Below are positions 14,926 to 23,120 of a DNA stretch of 30,507 bases, one piece after another. The notes beneath the pieces are model-generated. The model searched no databases. It had not been told where the DNA came from and saw only the letters and a list, made by a program, of their open reading frames with translations. Position numbers and translations under genes: made by a program. Origin of the DNA: IGN2 sp964639955 (lineage in GTDB: Bacteria; Bacteroidota; Ignavibacteria; Ignavibacteriales; Ignavibacteriaceae); assembly GCA_964639955.1 (NCBI GenBank), contig CAZXGJ010000047.1, positions 1 to 30,507 on the forward strand, read 5' to 3'. The first letter of the stretch is position 1. Every line of letters begins with the position of its first letter.

Positions 14926-16066
14926 AAATAGCCTGCTGCTGATTCTACTCCTGATATTCTTTCTTTTATTATTCCATTATTTGTTTTTCTTAATTAAGAT
15001 AATTAGAGGCATCAAAAAATTATCACCAATAACAAGTAATGACAAACCGGAAGAATTCATTTCGATTATCATTCCTTTCAGAAATGAAGCGGAAAATATA
15101 TTGTCCAATTTAAAATCAATCGAGTTGCAGAATTATTCTGTTGAGAATTATGAAGTAATTTATGTAAATGATTCTTCAGAAGATAATTCGTTAGAGATTC
15201 TGTTAAAAAATATATCGGCTCCCAACATAAAGGTTATTTCTGTGCCCGAGGATTTTTCACCTTCTGCACACAAGAAAAGAGCAATTCGTTATGGTATAGA
15301 AAATTCAAAAGGAGAAATTATTGTAACAAGCGATGCTGACTGTACCTATAAACCCGGCTGGCTCAAAATATTGGTTGGTCATTTCGAATTTAATACAGGC
15401 TTTGTTTCCGGGCCTGTTGAGTTTTCAGGAGCGAAATCAATTTTCAGCAGAATTCAACAATTAGAGTTTGCTGGTTTGGTTTTAACCGGTGCCGGATTAA
15501 TCAGTGCTGGTAATCCAACGATCTGCAACGCGGCTAACATAGCATATCGTAAAAAAGTATTTGATTTGGTCGGAGGTTTTAAGAATCAGATGAACCTTTC
15601 TTCCGGTGACGATGAATTATTAATGCAGAAGATTGCAAAAGATACTAACTATCTTGTTCGGTTTTCTGTGAATAAAGAAACAATCGTTTCCACTTCTGCA
15701 AATAAAACTTTAAAAGATTTCTATCAGCAAAGAAAAAGATGGGCAAGTAAAGGATTATTTTATCAGGATAAATTCTTGGTAATAAAATTATTACTTATTT
15801 ATTTGTTTTATCTTAGCCTGGCAATTCAGCCTGCTTTAATTATTTCAGGTAATTCCATCTTTACTTTTTCGTTTGCATTGTCCGTGCTTTTTAAACTAAT
15901 CCCTGAGTATAAAATATTATCTCAGGGTAAAAAGAAATTGTTTTCTGGTTTGCCCTTGAAATTATTCTTCATTGCTGAGCTGCTCCACGTTCCTTATATA
16001 ATTCTAGCCGGGATGTTTGGTTCATTTGGATATTATTCCTGGAAACAGAGACACATAAAAAGATAA
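14915..16066 (+). CDS. Membrane glycosyltransferase, family 2
   Basis: 383 residues. The N-terminal anchor helix is residues ~5-30. The GT-A domain has I-I-I-P-F-R-N-E, V-N-D-S-S-E-D-N-S and the metal-binding S-D-A-D-C (~139-143). Later come G-D-D-E-L-L and Q-Q-R-K-R-W (the Q/R-x-x-R-W motif of processive-type GT2 enzymes). Two or three C-terminal membrane helices follow. It most likely transfers a sugar from a nucleotide sugar to a lipid or polymer at the inner membrane. Together with the upstream flippase-like protein it suggests a small glycolipid or lipid-modification pathway; the product is not known. Confidence 0.92.
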   Translation: MIIENSLLLILLLIFFLLLFHYLFFLIKIIRGIKKLSPITSNDKPEEFISIIIPFRNEAENILSNLKSIELQNYSVENYEVIYVNDSSEDNSLEILLKNISAPNIKVISVPEDFSPSAHKKRAIRYGIENSKGEIIVTSDADCTYKPGWLKILVGHFEFNTGFVSGPVEFSGAKSIFSRIQQLEFAGLVLTGAGLISAGNPTICNAANIAYRKKVFDLVGGFKNQMNLSSGDDELLMQKIAKDTNYLVRFSVNKETIVSTSANKTLKDFYQQRKRWASKGLFYQDKFLVIKLLLIYLFYLSLAIQPALIISGNSIFTFSFALSVLFKLIPEYKILSQGKKKLFSGLPLKLFFIAELLHVPYIILAGMFGSFGYYSWKQRHIKR

Positions 16067-16162
16067 AAGTACCGTATTCCATTTCACCACCACTGTCTAT
16101 AAAATCGTACACTATTCTTTCGATTTTGAATTATAATGAATGATTTTATCAATATTACCTGC

Positions 16163-16178
16163 TGGCACTTGCATTGAC
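16163..16178 (+). promoter_or_regulatory. Imperfect sigma-54-like promoter element
   Basis: TGGCACTTGCATTGAC resembles the -24/-12 consensus TGGCAC-N5-TTGCA with correct GG-to-GC spacing, but the -12 GC reads GA. It sits 37 bp before the DUF6600 start codon. One invariant position is off, so this is only a candidate; no RpoN activator gene is nearby. Confidence 0.25.
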
Positions 16179-16215
16179 TAAAATGTTCTGAAACTCACAA
16201 CAAAAGGTGAATAAA

Positions 16216-17535
16216 ATGAAACGAATAATAATCTTATCAGCAGCTGTCTTTGCTTTAAGTTCATTTTCAATTGAAGCGCGGGGACATAATTACTATGTAG
16301 GTGATTATTTTTATACAGAACTTGCACCCTACGGCAGGTGGATCGAAATTGATTATGGTGTAGTTGTTTGGCAGCCGACGGTAATGCGTGTTAGCTGGCT
16401 ACCTTACAGAGTTGGCAGATGGGTCTGGACGTACGATGGTTGGTACTGGGATTCTTACGAACCATTCGGTTATATAACTTACCACTATGGAAGATGGTAC
16501 TATGACGATTACTATGGCTGGTTGTGGTATCCTGATTATGAATGGGCGCCAGCCTGGGTAGAGTGGCGATACAGCAATGATTATATAGGCTGGGCACCGC
16601 TTCATCCTTATGCAACTTTCTCAATTTCATTCGGAATCCGGTTTACACAGGTTTATTATACACCGTACTATCACTGGCACTTTGTAACATTTAAACACTT
16701 TCACGATCCTTATGTATATAACTATTGCGTTAACAACGATTACCGCTATAGAATTTACAACGATACACATTACAGGACAAATTATTCATACAGTAACGGC
16801 AGAGTTCAAAACCGGGGTGTTGATTTCAATTATATTAAAGTTCGTTCCGGTCAGGATATCAGGCAGAGGGATATAATAAGAGTTCAGGATAAGAGAGACT
16901 TAAGCCGCAATGGTGATGAAAATCAGATAAGAACACTCGACCTAAAAAAAGAGACTTTATTACAGAATAATTTAAAAAGAATGGAGATTCAAAAAGATAA
17001 CAGGAAAACGAGTCTCGATTTAACAAAAGTTGAAGTTGGCAACAGAAAATTAACTACAACCTCACTAAACAAAACAAATGATATTAAACAAGATAATAGA
17101 AGCAGTGTAACTATCCGAAATGATAACAAGACTAAAGACGTCCGGAATGATGTTCGAACTAATGATAAAAATCGCATCGATAATAAAGTAATTATAACAG
17201 ATGGTAAGCAAAAAACAGACGTCAGGAAAGAAGTGGACACCCGTATAAATGAGCAGGTTAAAATTCAAACTGACAGAACGATTGTTGATAAAAAGCAGAA
17301 TAAGAAATTCGAGCAGAATACTAAAAAAGAACAGATCCGGATAAATACAGAGAGCCGGAATAACCGTACTGAAGTTAAAATTAAGCAGAACAATTCTAAC
17401 GATAAGATGAATGTAACAAAGAACAGGGAACAGGATAAGAGAAATGATAACAACACCGGAATAAGAAATGAGAATAAAGTGCAAACAAACAGAACGATGG
17501 TCAAAGATAAATCCAGAGAACGAAGCAGAGGTTAA
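16216..17535 (+). CDS. Secreted DUF6600-type protein with Asn/Lys/Arg-rich tail
   Basis: 439 residues from ATG 16216, chosen over GTG 16207 because AAAGGTGA lies just upstream of the ATG. Residues 1-21 form a signal peptide ending near S-I-E-A-R. Residues ~25-150 are extremely rich in W, Y and P, with repeats of the form Y-G-R-W, G-W-Y-W and W-x-P-x-Y-x-W-A-P, as in the DUF6600 family. Residues ~210-439 are a low-complexity, highly polar and probably disordered segment rich in N, K, R, D and T (R-N-D-N-K, K-x-D-V-R-x-D-V-R). The function is unknown. An aromatic-rich domain plus basic tail suggests an envelope or matrix protein that binds polyanions. It is followed by a terminator, so it is probably monocistronic. 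Confidence 0.85.
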   Translation: MKRIIILSAAVFALSSFSIEARGHNYYVGDYFYTELAPYGRWIEIDYGVVVWQPTVMRVSWLPYRVGRWVWTYDGWYWDSYEPFGYITYHYGRWYYDDYYGWLWYPDYEWAPAWVEWRYSNDYIGWAPLHPYATFSISFGIRFTQVYYTPYYHWHFVTFKHFHDPYVYNYCVNNDYRYRIYNDTHYRTNYSYSNGRVQNRGVDFNYIKVRSGQDIRQRDIIRVQDKRDLSRNGDENQIRTLDLKKETLLQNNLKRMEIQKDNRKTSLDLTKVEVGNRKLTTTSLNKTNDIKQDNRSSVTIRNDNKTKDVRNDVRTNDKNRIDNKVIITDGKQKTDVRKEVDTRINEQVKIQTDRTIVDKKQNKKFEQNTKKEQIRINTESRNNRTEVKIKQNNSNDKMNVTKNREQDKRNDNNTGIRNENKVQTNRTMVKDKSRERSRG

Positions 17536-17558
17536 AAGAACATAAACTCTCTCCACAG

Positions 17559-17594
17559 AAAAGCGGTATCAATTTAGTTGGTACCGCTTTTTTA
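17559..17594 (+). terminator. Rho-independent terminator
   Basis: AAAAGCGGTA (17559-17568) pairs with TACCGCTTTT (17582-17591), followed by further T. It ends the DUF6600 transcript 24 bp after the stop codon. Confidence 0.9.
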
Positions 17595-17633
17595 TTTATA
17601 TTCTGCTGCAAAATCAGGAAATTAAATAACTGA

Positions 17634-18407
17634 ATGCGTGATAAAAGTACAACACTTTTTTATATTCTCGGTTCCTTTTTTGCAGCAAATGCGCTGCTGG
17701 CGGAGTTTATTGGCGTAAAAATTTTTTCTTTGGAAAAATGGCTCGGGATTCCACCTGTAAACCTTTCTTTCTTCGGTGAGGCAAACCTGTCTTTCAACTT
17801 AACCGCAGGTGTATTGCTTTGGCCGGTTGTATTTATAATGACTGATATAATAAATGAGTATTTCGGTCGGAGAGGAGTCAGGTTTCTATCATTCACATCT
17901 GCCGGCTTAATTACTTATGCATTTTTAATGATTTATTTTTCTATTGGATTAACACCTGCGGATTTCTGGATTGAAAGAACAACTCCTGCCGGTATTCTCA
18001 ATATGGATCTTGCTTTCAACACTATATTTGGTCAGGGACTGTGGATTATATTTGGATCACTGATTGCATTTTTAATCGGGCAATTAGTTGATGTTACAGT
18101 TTTTCATTATTTAAGATCTTTCACTGGCAGCAGTAAAATCTGGCTGCGGGCAACCGGTTCAACACTTGTATCACAATTTATAGACAGCTTTGTGGTTCTT
18201 CTAATAGCATTTTATTTTGGTGCTGGTTGGGATATCTCTTTAGTCCTTGCCATCGGGTTGGTAAACTATTTATATAAATTTACTGTTGCTGTTTTTCTTA
18301 CACCTCTGCTGTATCTAATTCATTACTTAATTGATCTGTATCTCGGGAAAGAGCTTTCTAACAAATTAATTCAGGAAGCAGCGGCAGCGAGCAGGCTTCG
18401 TAATTAA
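17634..18407 (+). CDS. yhhQ: Queuosine precursor transporter (YhhQ/VUT family)
   Basis: 257 residues with about six membrane helices. The family signatures are F-F-A-A-N-A-L-L-A-E-F-I-G-V-K near the N-terminus, T-D-I-I-N-E-Y-F-G-R-R after helix 2, I-G-Q-L-V-D-V-T-V-F-H and the Q-F-I-D-S-F-V motif. E. coli YhhQ imports preQ0/preQ1 for queuosine synthesis, and the assignment here is by family. The N-terminal loop (K-W-L-G-I-P-P-V-N-L) is longer than in E. coli. It lies 98 bp after the preceding stop and has no neighbouring queuosine genes. Confidence 0.9.
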   Translation: MRDKSTTLFYILGSFFAANALLAEFIGVKIFSLEKWLGIPPVNLSFFGEANLSFNLTAGVLLWPVVFIMTDIINEYFGRRGVRFLSFTSAGLITYAFLMIYFSIGLTPADFWIERTTPAGILNMDLAFNTIFGQGLWIIFGSLIAFLIGQLVDVTVFHYLRSFTGSSKIWLRATGSTLVSQFIDSFVVLLIAFYFGAGWDISLVLAIGLVNYLYKFTVAVFLTPLLYLIHYLIDLYLGKELSNKLIQEAAAASRLRN

Positions 18408-18709
18408 AAAAAATACCGTTAAATAAATCGCTTTCTTTTCCAACATTTTAGGCAAAGTCCTTTATTTCAATTAATTTTATCTGAGTTAATTATTAATTTT
18501 TCGAATAAAGAGGTAAACCGGAATTTGTTCCGTTGATCAGGGGACGATTCAAAGTGGAGAAAATATGAATATACTAATCACCTGTACCCCTCTGCCCGGA
18601 TAAAAATTTAAAATGTAATTTTCTTCCATTCTACAAAACGATTATTCGAAAAACAAAGAATATAATTTAACAGCATTAACTGAATAAAAAATTTTACCAG
18701 GAGATTTAA
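18408..18709 (+). other. 302-bp leader region upstream of maeB with structured elements
   Basis: This stretch has no large ORF. It contains the hairpin CGGAATTTGTTCCG (about 18519-18532), a possible long-range pair GGGGAC (18540-18545) with GTACCCC (18584-18590), and a 12-codon ORF between them. No T-run terminator follows. It could be an untranslated leader with cis regulation of the malic enzyme gene. I recognise no known riboswitch. Confidence 0.35.
18565..18603 (+). CDS. Possible 12-residue leader peptide
   Basis: ATG at 18565 to TAA at 18601 encodes M-N-I-L-I-T-C-T-P-L-P-G. A GGAG ribosome-binding site lies 6 bp upstream, better than at most genes here. It sits inside the stem that GGGGAC/GTACCCC could form, so its translation would open that stem. 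It may be chance: a 12-codon ORF has little statistical weight. Confidence 0.25.
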   Translation: MNILITCTPLPG

Positions 18710-20962
18710 ATGAAAATCAGTAAAGAAGAAGCGTTGAACTATCACTCGTCAGGAAGAAAAGGGAAAATAGAAGTAATTCCCTCAAAACCCTGCTTAACAT
18801 CCCGGGATCTTTCATTAGCTTATACACCCGGTGTTGCCGAGCCCTGCCGTGAAATAAACAAAAATGTTGAGGAAGTTTATAATTTTACAGCAAAAGGAAA
18901 CCTTGTTGCAGTAGTTTCTAATGGAACCGCTGTTCTTGGTCTTGGTGACATTGGTTCGGAAGCAGGTAAACCGGTGATGGAAGGCAAAGGAGTTTTATTT
19001 AAAAGATTTGCCGATATCGATGTCTTTGATATTGAAATAAAAAGCAAAGATCCCAAAGAAGTAATCAGAACTGTACAGGATCTTGAACCGACTTTTGGCG
19101 GAATCAATCTTGAAGATATTAAAGCACCTGAATGTTTTGAGATTGAAGAAACTCTTAAAGCAACAATGAACATACCTGTTTTTCATGATGATCAGCATGG
19201 TACGGCAATAATTTCCTGTGCTGCGTTAATTAATGCAGTAGAAGTAGCTGGTAAAAAGCTGGATAAAGTAAAAATTGTTGTTAATGGAGCCGGGGCCTCG
19301 GCTATTTCCTGTTCAAGGCATTATATAATGGCAGGTGCAAAAAGAGAAAATATCTGGATGTTTGATACAAAAGGATGTTTAACCAAGGACAGAAAAGATT
19401 TGAATAAGTACAAAGACGAGTTTGCCCAGGAAAAAGGATTTACTTCACTTGCGGACGCAATGGTGGGTGCCGATGTATTTATTGGTTTGTCGGTAGGTGG
19501 GGTTGTAAACAAGGAAATGGTAAAAGGAATGGCAAAGAATCCGATAATATTTGCTATGGCTAATCCCGATCCGGAAATTATGTACGATGAAGCAATCTCA
19601 GTAAGAGATGATTTGATTATGGCAACAGGCAGAAGTGATTTTCCAAACCAGGTCAATAATGTTCTGGGCTTTCCGTTCATCTTCAGAGGTGCACTTGATG
19701 TTCGCGCTACTGCGATTAACGATGAGATGAAGATGGCAGCCACACGCGCACTTGCCAAATTGGCTAAAGAGAAAGTGCCGGAAATGGTAATCCGGGCATA
19801 TGGCGGTGAAGAGTTTTCATTCGGCAAAGAATATATAATTCCTAAACCATTCGATCCCAGGGTTTTGTGGTACGTTGCTCCGGCTGTAGCCAAAGCAGCA
19901 ATAGAAACCGGCGTTGCGAAAATAAAAGAAGTGGACTGGGAGAAGTATGAGGATATCCTGAAGGAACGGCTTGGTCTCTCAAATGAACTTATAAGGGTAA
20001 TGATTCACAAAGCTCAAAAACAGCCTACAAAAGTTGTATACCCTGAAGGTGAAGAGGAAAAAATTATCCGTGCCGCACACGTAGTTTATCAGGATAGTAT
20101 GGCTTATCCCATACTGCTCGGAAATAAAAAAATTATTGAGGAAGAAATTAACCGTTTAGGATTTGACCAAAACGAGTTCAGTATTATTGACCCAGAAACA
20201 GATGATAAGAGACATGATTATGCAAGAGCTTTTTTTAATAAACGACAAAGAAAAGGCGCAACACTAAAAGATTCGCAAGATCTAATGAAAAAGCCGAATT
20301 ATTTCGGCTCTATGATGGTGGAACTCGGCGATGCTAATGCACTTATTAGTGGTTTGACTACAAGCTATCCGAACACCATTAGACCCGCTTTGCAGTGTGT
20401 TGGAATGAAAGAAGGGCTTAAAGTTGTTTCCGGTCTTTATATTGTTTTCTCCAAGCAGGATGTTTTCTTCTTTGCAGATACCACTGTAAATGTTAATCCC
20501 ACTGCAGAGCAGCTTGCTGAAATTGCTATTTCAACTGCAGATACTGCAAAAACTTTTGATGTAACTCCAAGGATCGCGATGCTTTCATTCAGCAATTTCG
20601 GCAGTGCACCTTATCCTGAATCAAATAAAGTTAAAGAAGCTGTTAAGATTGTAAAGCAGCGCAGACCTGATTTGATTATTGATGGTGAGATGCAGGCAGA
20701 TACTGCAGTTGTTCCTGAAATAATAGAAGAGAACTTTCCTTTCAGCGAGCTTAAAGGAAAAGCCAATGTGCTTATCTTTCCCGACCTTAATTCAGGAAAT
20801 ATTGCTTATAAGCTTATGGCGCGCATCGGGCAGGCTTCAGTTATAGGTCCGGTTCTGATGGGTATGAAAAAGCCAATCCACGTTTTGCAGCGCGGTGCTT
20901 CAGTGGATGATATAATTAATGTTACAGCTATTGCAGTTGCTGAAGCCGGCACAAAACGCTAA
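18710..20962 (+). CDS. maeB: NADP-dependent malic enzyme with C-terminal phosphotransacetylase-like domain
   Basis: 750 residues, the usual MaeB size. Residues 1-~430 are malic enzyme: Y38-T-P-G-V-A-E-P-C, K93 in E-G-K-G-V-L-F-K region, E135-D136, H-D-D-Q-H-G-T-A (D160/D161 metal site) and a Rossmann segment V-V-N-G-A-G-A-S-A. Residues ~435-750 resemble phosphate acetyltransferase (K-V-V-Y-P-E-G-E-E, S-G-L-T-T-S-Y-P, F-S-N-F-G-S-A, D-G-E-M-Q-A-D). In known MaeB enzymes that domain binds acetyl-CoA and regulates rather than catalyses. The enzyme decarboxylates malate to pyruvate with NADPH formation. The start is fixed by AGGAG at 18699-18703. A terminator follows. Confidence 0.96.
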   Translation: MKISKEEALNYHSSGRKGKIEVIPSKPCLTSRDLSLAYTPGVAEPCREINKNVEEVYNFTAKGNLVAVVSNGTAVLGLGDIGSEAGKPVMEGKGVLFKRFADIDVFDIEIKSKDPKEVIRTVQDLEPTFGGINLEDIKAPECFEIEETLKATMNIPVFHDDQHGTAIISCAALINAVEVAGKKLDKVKIVVNGAGASAISCSRHYIMAGAKRENIWMFDTKGCLTKDRKDLNKYKDEFAQEKGFTSLADAMVGADVFIGLSVGGVVNKEMVKGMAKNPIIFAMANPDPEIMYDEAISVRDDLIMATGRSDFPNQVNNVLGFPFIFRGALDVRATAINDEMKMAATRALAKLAKEKVPEMVIRAYGGEEFSFGKEYIIPKPFDPRVLWYVAPAVAKAAIETGVAKIKEVDWEKYEDILKERLGLSNELIRVMIHKAQKQPTKVVYPEGEEEKIIRAAHVVYQDSMAYPILLGNKKIIEEEINRLGFDQNEFSIIDPETDDKRHDYARAFFNKRQRKGATLKDSQDLMKKPNYFGSMMVELGDANALISGLTTSYPNTIRPALQCVGMKEGLKVVSGLYIVFSKQDVFFFADTTVNVNPTAEQLAEIAISTADTAKTFDVTPRIAMLSFSNFGSAPYPESNKVKEAVKIVKQRRPDLIIDGEMQADTAVVPEIIEENFPFSELKGKANVLIFPDLNSGNIAYKLMARIGQASVIGPVLMGMKKPIHVLQRGASVDDIINVTAIAVAEAGTKR

Positions 20963-20985
20963 TAAATCTTCGCTGCTTTTATACA

Positions 20986-21010
20986 GGGAGAGTTCAACTC
21001 TCCCTTTCTG
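20986..21010 (+). terminator. Rho-independent terminator after maeB
   Basis: GGGAGAG (20986-20992), loop TTCAA, CTCTCCC (20998-21004), then TTTCTG. The T-run is short but the position, 23 bp past the stop, fits. Confidence 0.8.
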
Positions 21011-21130
21011 TTAATAATCATTTTAATCCATCCATTTAATTAAAATTGTTTTTCACCGATCTTGGTTTTAATTTTTCACCAGGTAATCAGATTTTTACAC
21101 TATCAATTACATTTAATTAAGATTTATTAA

Positions 21131-23059
21131 ATGAAACAGATTCGGATGCTGGCAGCTATTATGTTTACCGATATGGTAGGCTATACCGCCATGATGCAAG
21201 AAAACGAAAACAAAGCAAAAATGCTCAGAGATAAGCACAGGGACGTTCTTGAACGAATGGTGCAGGAACATCATGGGCAGATACTCCAATATTATGGGGA
21301 TGGAACGCTTGTAATTTTCGGTAGTGCTATCGAAGCAGCAGCCTGTGGGGCGAGAATCCAGATAGAATTGCAGAAAAAACCTGAAGTTCCGCTCCGGATA
21401 GGAATTCATGCCGGTGATATAGTTTACGATGATGAAGGTGTTTATGGCGATGGAGTAAACATAGCTTCCCGTATCGAGAATATCGCAATAGCGGGGAGCG
21501 TACTAATTTCTGAAAAAGTAAACGATGAGTTAAAAAACCAGAAAGAAATTTCCACTGTAATACTGGGAAGGTTTAACCTGAAAAATGTAAAACAGCCCGT
21601 AAAACTATTTGCAGTAAATTTACCGGGATTAGTTGTTCCTTCGCCGGATCAACTCGATGGCAAAGCTGATATTCGCGGCCATTCTGTTGCAGTGCTGCCC
21701 TTCATCAATTTAAGTGCAGATAAGGAAAACGAATATTTCAGCGATGGAATGACTGAAGAAATTCTAAATGCACTTGCCATGGTAGAGGGGTTGATGGTTA
21801 CATCACGTACTTCTTCATTTGCTTTCAAAGGAAAGAATACCGATGTCAGAGAGATTGCAAGACAGCTTGGTGTTAAAAATATTCTCGAGGGGAGTGTGAG
21901 GAAACACGGCAGCAAAGTGAGAGTAACTGCTCAGCTGATTAATGCATCAGATGGTTACCATAAGTGGTCCCGGGTTTATGATAGCAGTCTGGAAGATATT
22001 TTTGCAGTTCAAAATGAAATTGCTCTGGCAATCGCCGAGCAGGTAAAGCATACTTTCAACACTTTTGAATCTGCGAAGCATTTGGTTAAAACTCCAACTG
22101 AAAATATTGATGCATATAATCTGTATTTAAAAGGATTGTATTACTGGAATAAGTGGACTCCGCAGGAAGTTATGAAAGCAATCCAATTTTTTGAAGACGC
22201 TTTAAAATTATCACCCAGCTTTGCACCTGCTTATTCCCGTTTATCTGCCTGCTACATCTACCTTGGTGCTGTAGGAAGTATGCCCAACAAAGTTGCATAT
22301 CCCAAAGCCAAAGAATACGCACTAAAAGCAGTTCAAATTGATGACTCCCTGATTGATTCCCATCTTTCTGTTGGAATGGTGAATTATTTCAACGATTGGG
22401 ATTGGGAAGGTTCTCAGAAATGTTTTCTGAAAGCGCTGGAGATAAATCCTAATTCAGCTGAAACTCACCAGTACTATGCTATGCTTTTAATGACTCTTGG
22501 GCATTTTAAGAAAGCTGTTAAGGAAGCAGAAACCGCTCAACAACTTGACCCGCTGAATGCACCTATCAGCCAGATACTTGCTTTTGCTTATTTTAATCTT
22601 AACCAGGTTGATGAAGCTATAATGCAGCACGAAAAAACTAAAGAAATTGAACCGGGCTTTAAAGATGCGTGGAGCTCACTGGCATGGATTTATCTTAAAC
22701 AGGGTGAGTTTGAGAAAGCAATTGAATTGTTTTCTGAAGTGGAGAATATCCCCGGCTTTAAAGCAAAAGTTGTTTCAGGATTAGGATACTTATATGCTAA
22801 AAAAGGAGATAAAGAAAAAGCAGCAGATTATCTTAAGCAACTCGAAGCAATGAACTCCGAAGAGCTGCCTCTTGATATGGAACTGGCAATCATTCATACC
22901 GGACTGGATAATATGGATAAAACTTTTGATTATTTAGAAAGTGCTTCTGAAAAACGGCTTGGCGGAATGAACTTCATCAAAGGCAGATACTGGAAAGAAA
23001 TACACGAGCATCCGCGCTTTAAAAATCTTTTGAAAAAAATGAATCTGCCTGAAGAGTAG
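21131..23059 (+). CDS. Class III nucleotide cyclase / TolB-like / TPR protein
   Basis: 642 residues. Residues ~6-165 are a class III adenylate/guanylate cyclase domain: metal Asp D14 (F-T-D-M-V-G-Y-T) and D57 (Y-Y-G-D-G), and the transition-state pair N110/R114 in G-D-G-V-N-I-A-S-R. The Lys that usually selects adenine three residues before the G-D-G is Gln here (L-Q53-Y-Y-G-D-G), so nucleotide choice or activity is uncertain. Residues ~183-300 are a TolB/FlgO-like domain (V-A-V-L-P-F-x-N-L-S, F-S-D-G-M-T-E-E-I, L-E-G-S-V-R). Residues ~320-640 are TPR repeats. There is no signal or membrane segment, so it is probably cytoplasmic signalling. Two copies of TTTTTCACC (21049-21057, 21072-21080) lie upstream. 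Confidence 0.93.
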   Translation: MKQIRMLAAIMFTDMVGYTAMMQENENKAKMLRDKHRDVLERMVQEHHGQILQYYGDGTLVIFGSAIEAAACGARIQIELQKKPEVPLRIGIHAGDIVYDDEGVYGDGVNIASRIENIAIAGSVLISEKVNDELKNQKEISTVILGRFNLKNVKQPVKLFAVNLPGLVVPSPDQLDGKADIRGHSVAVLPFINLSADKENEYFSDGMTEEILNALAMVEGLMVTSRTSSFAFKGKNTDVREIARQLGVKNILEGSVRKHGSKVRVTAQLINASDGYHKWSRVYDSSLEDIFAVQNEIALAIAEQVKHTFNTFESAKHLVKTPTENIDAYNLYLKGLYYWNKWTPQEVMKAIQFFEDALKLSPSFAPAYSRLSACYIYLGAVGSMPNKVAYPKAKEYALKAVQIDDSLIDSHLSVGMVNYFNDWDWEGSQKCFLKALEINPNSAETHQYYAMLLMTLGHFKKAVKEAETAQQLDPLNAPISQILAFAYFNLNQVDEAIMQHEKTKEIEPGFKDAWSSLAWIYLKQGEFEKAIELFSEVENIPGFKAKVVSGLGYLYAKKGDKEKAADYLKQLEAMNSEELPLDMELAIIHTGLDNMDKTFDYLESASEKRLGGMNFIKGRYWKEIHEHPRFKNLLKKMNLPEE

Positions 23060-23120
23060 TTTATAAATCTCCTTTTTAATTTCCCGCTGTTATATTTAGC
23101 ATCAGAATTTTCTTTTTCAC

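Noticed and set aside
17065..17556. 163-residue minus-strand ORF opposite the DUF6600 tail
   Set aside because: It is the mirror of a low-complexity Lys/Asn-rich coding region; the hydrophobic composition is a by-product of the antisense codons.
19321..19893. 190-residue minus-strand ORF inside maeB
   Set aside because: Shadow of a strongly conserved gene on the plus strand, with no family features.
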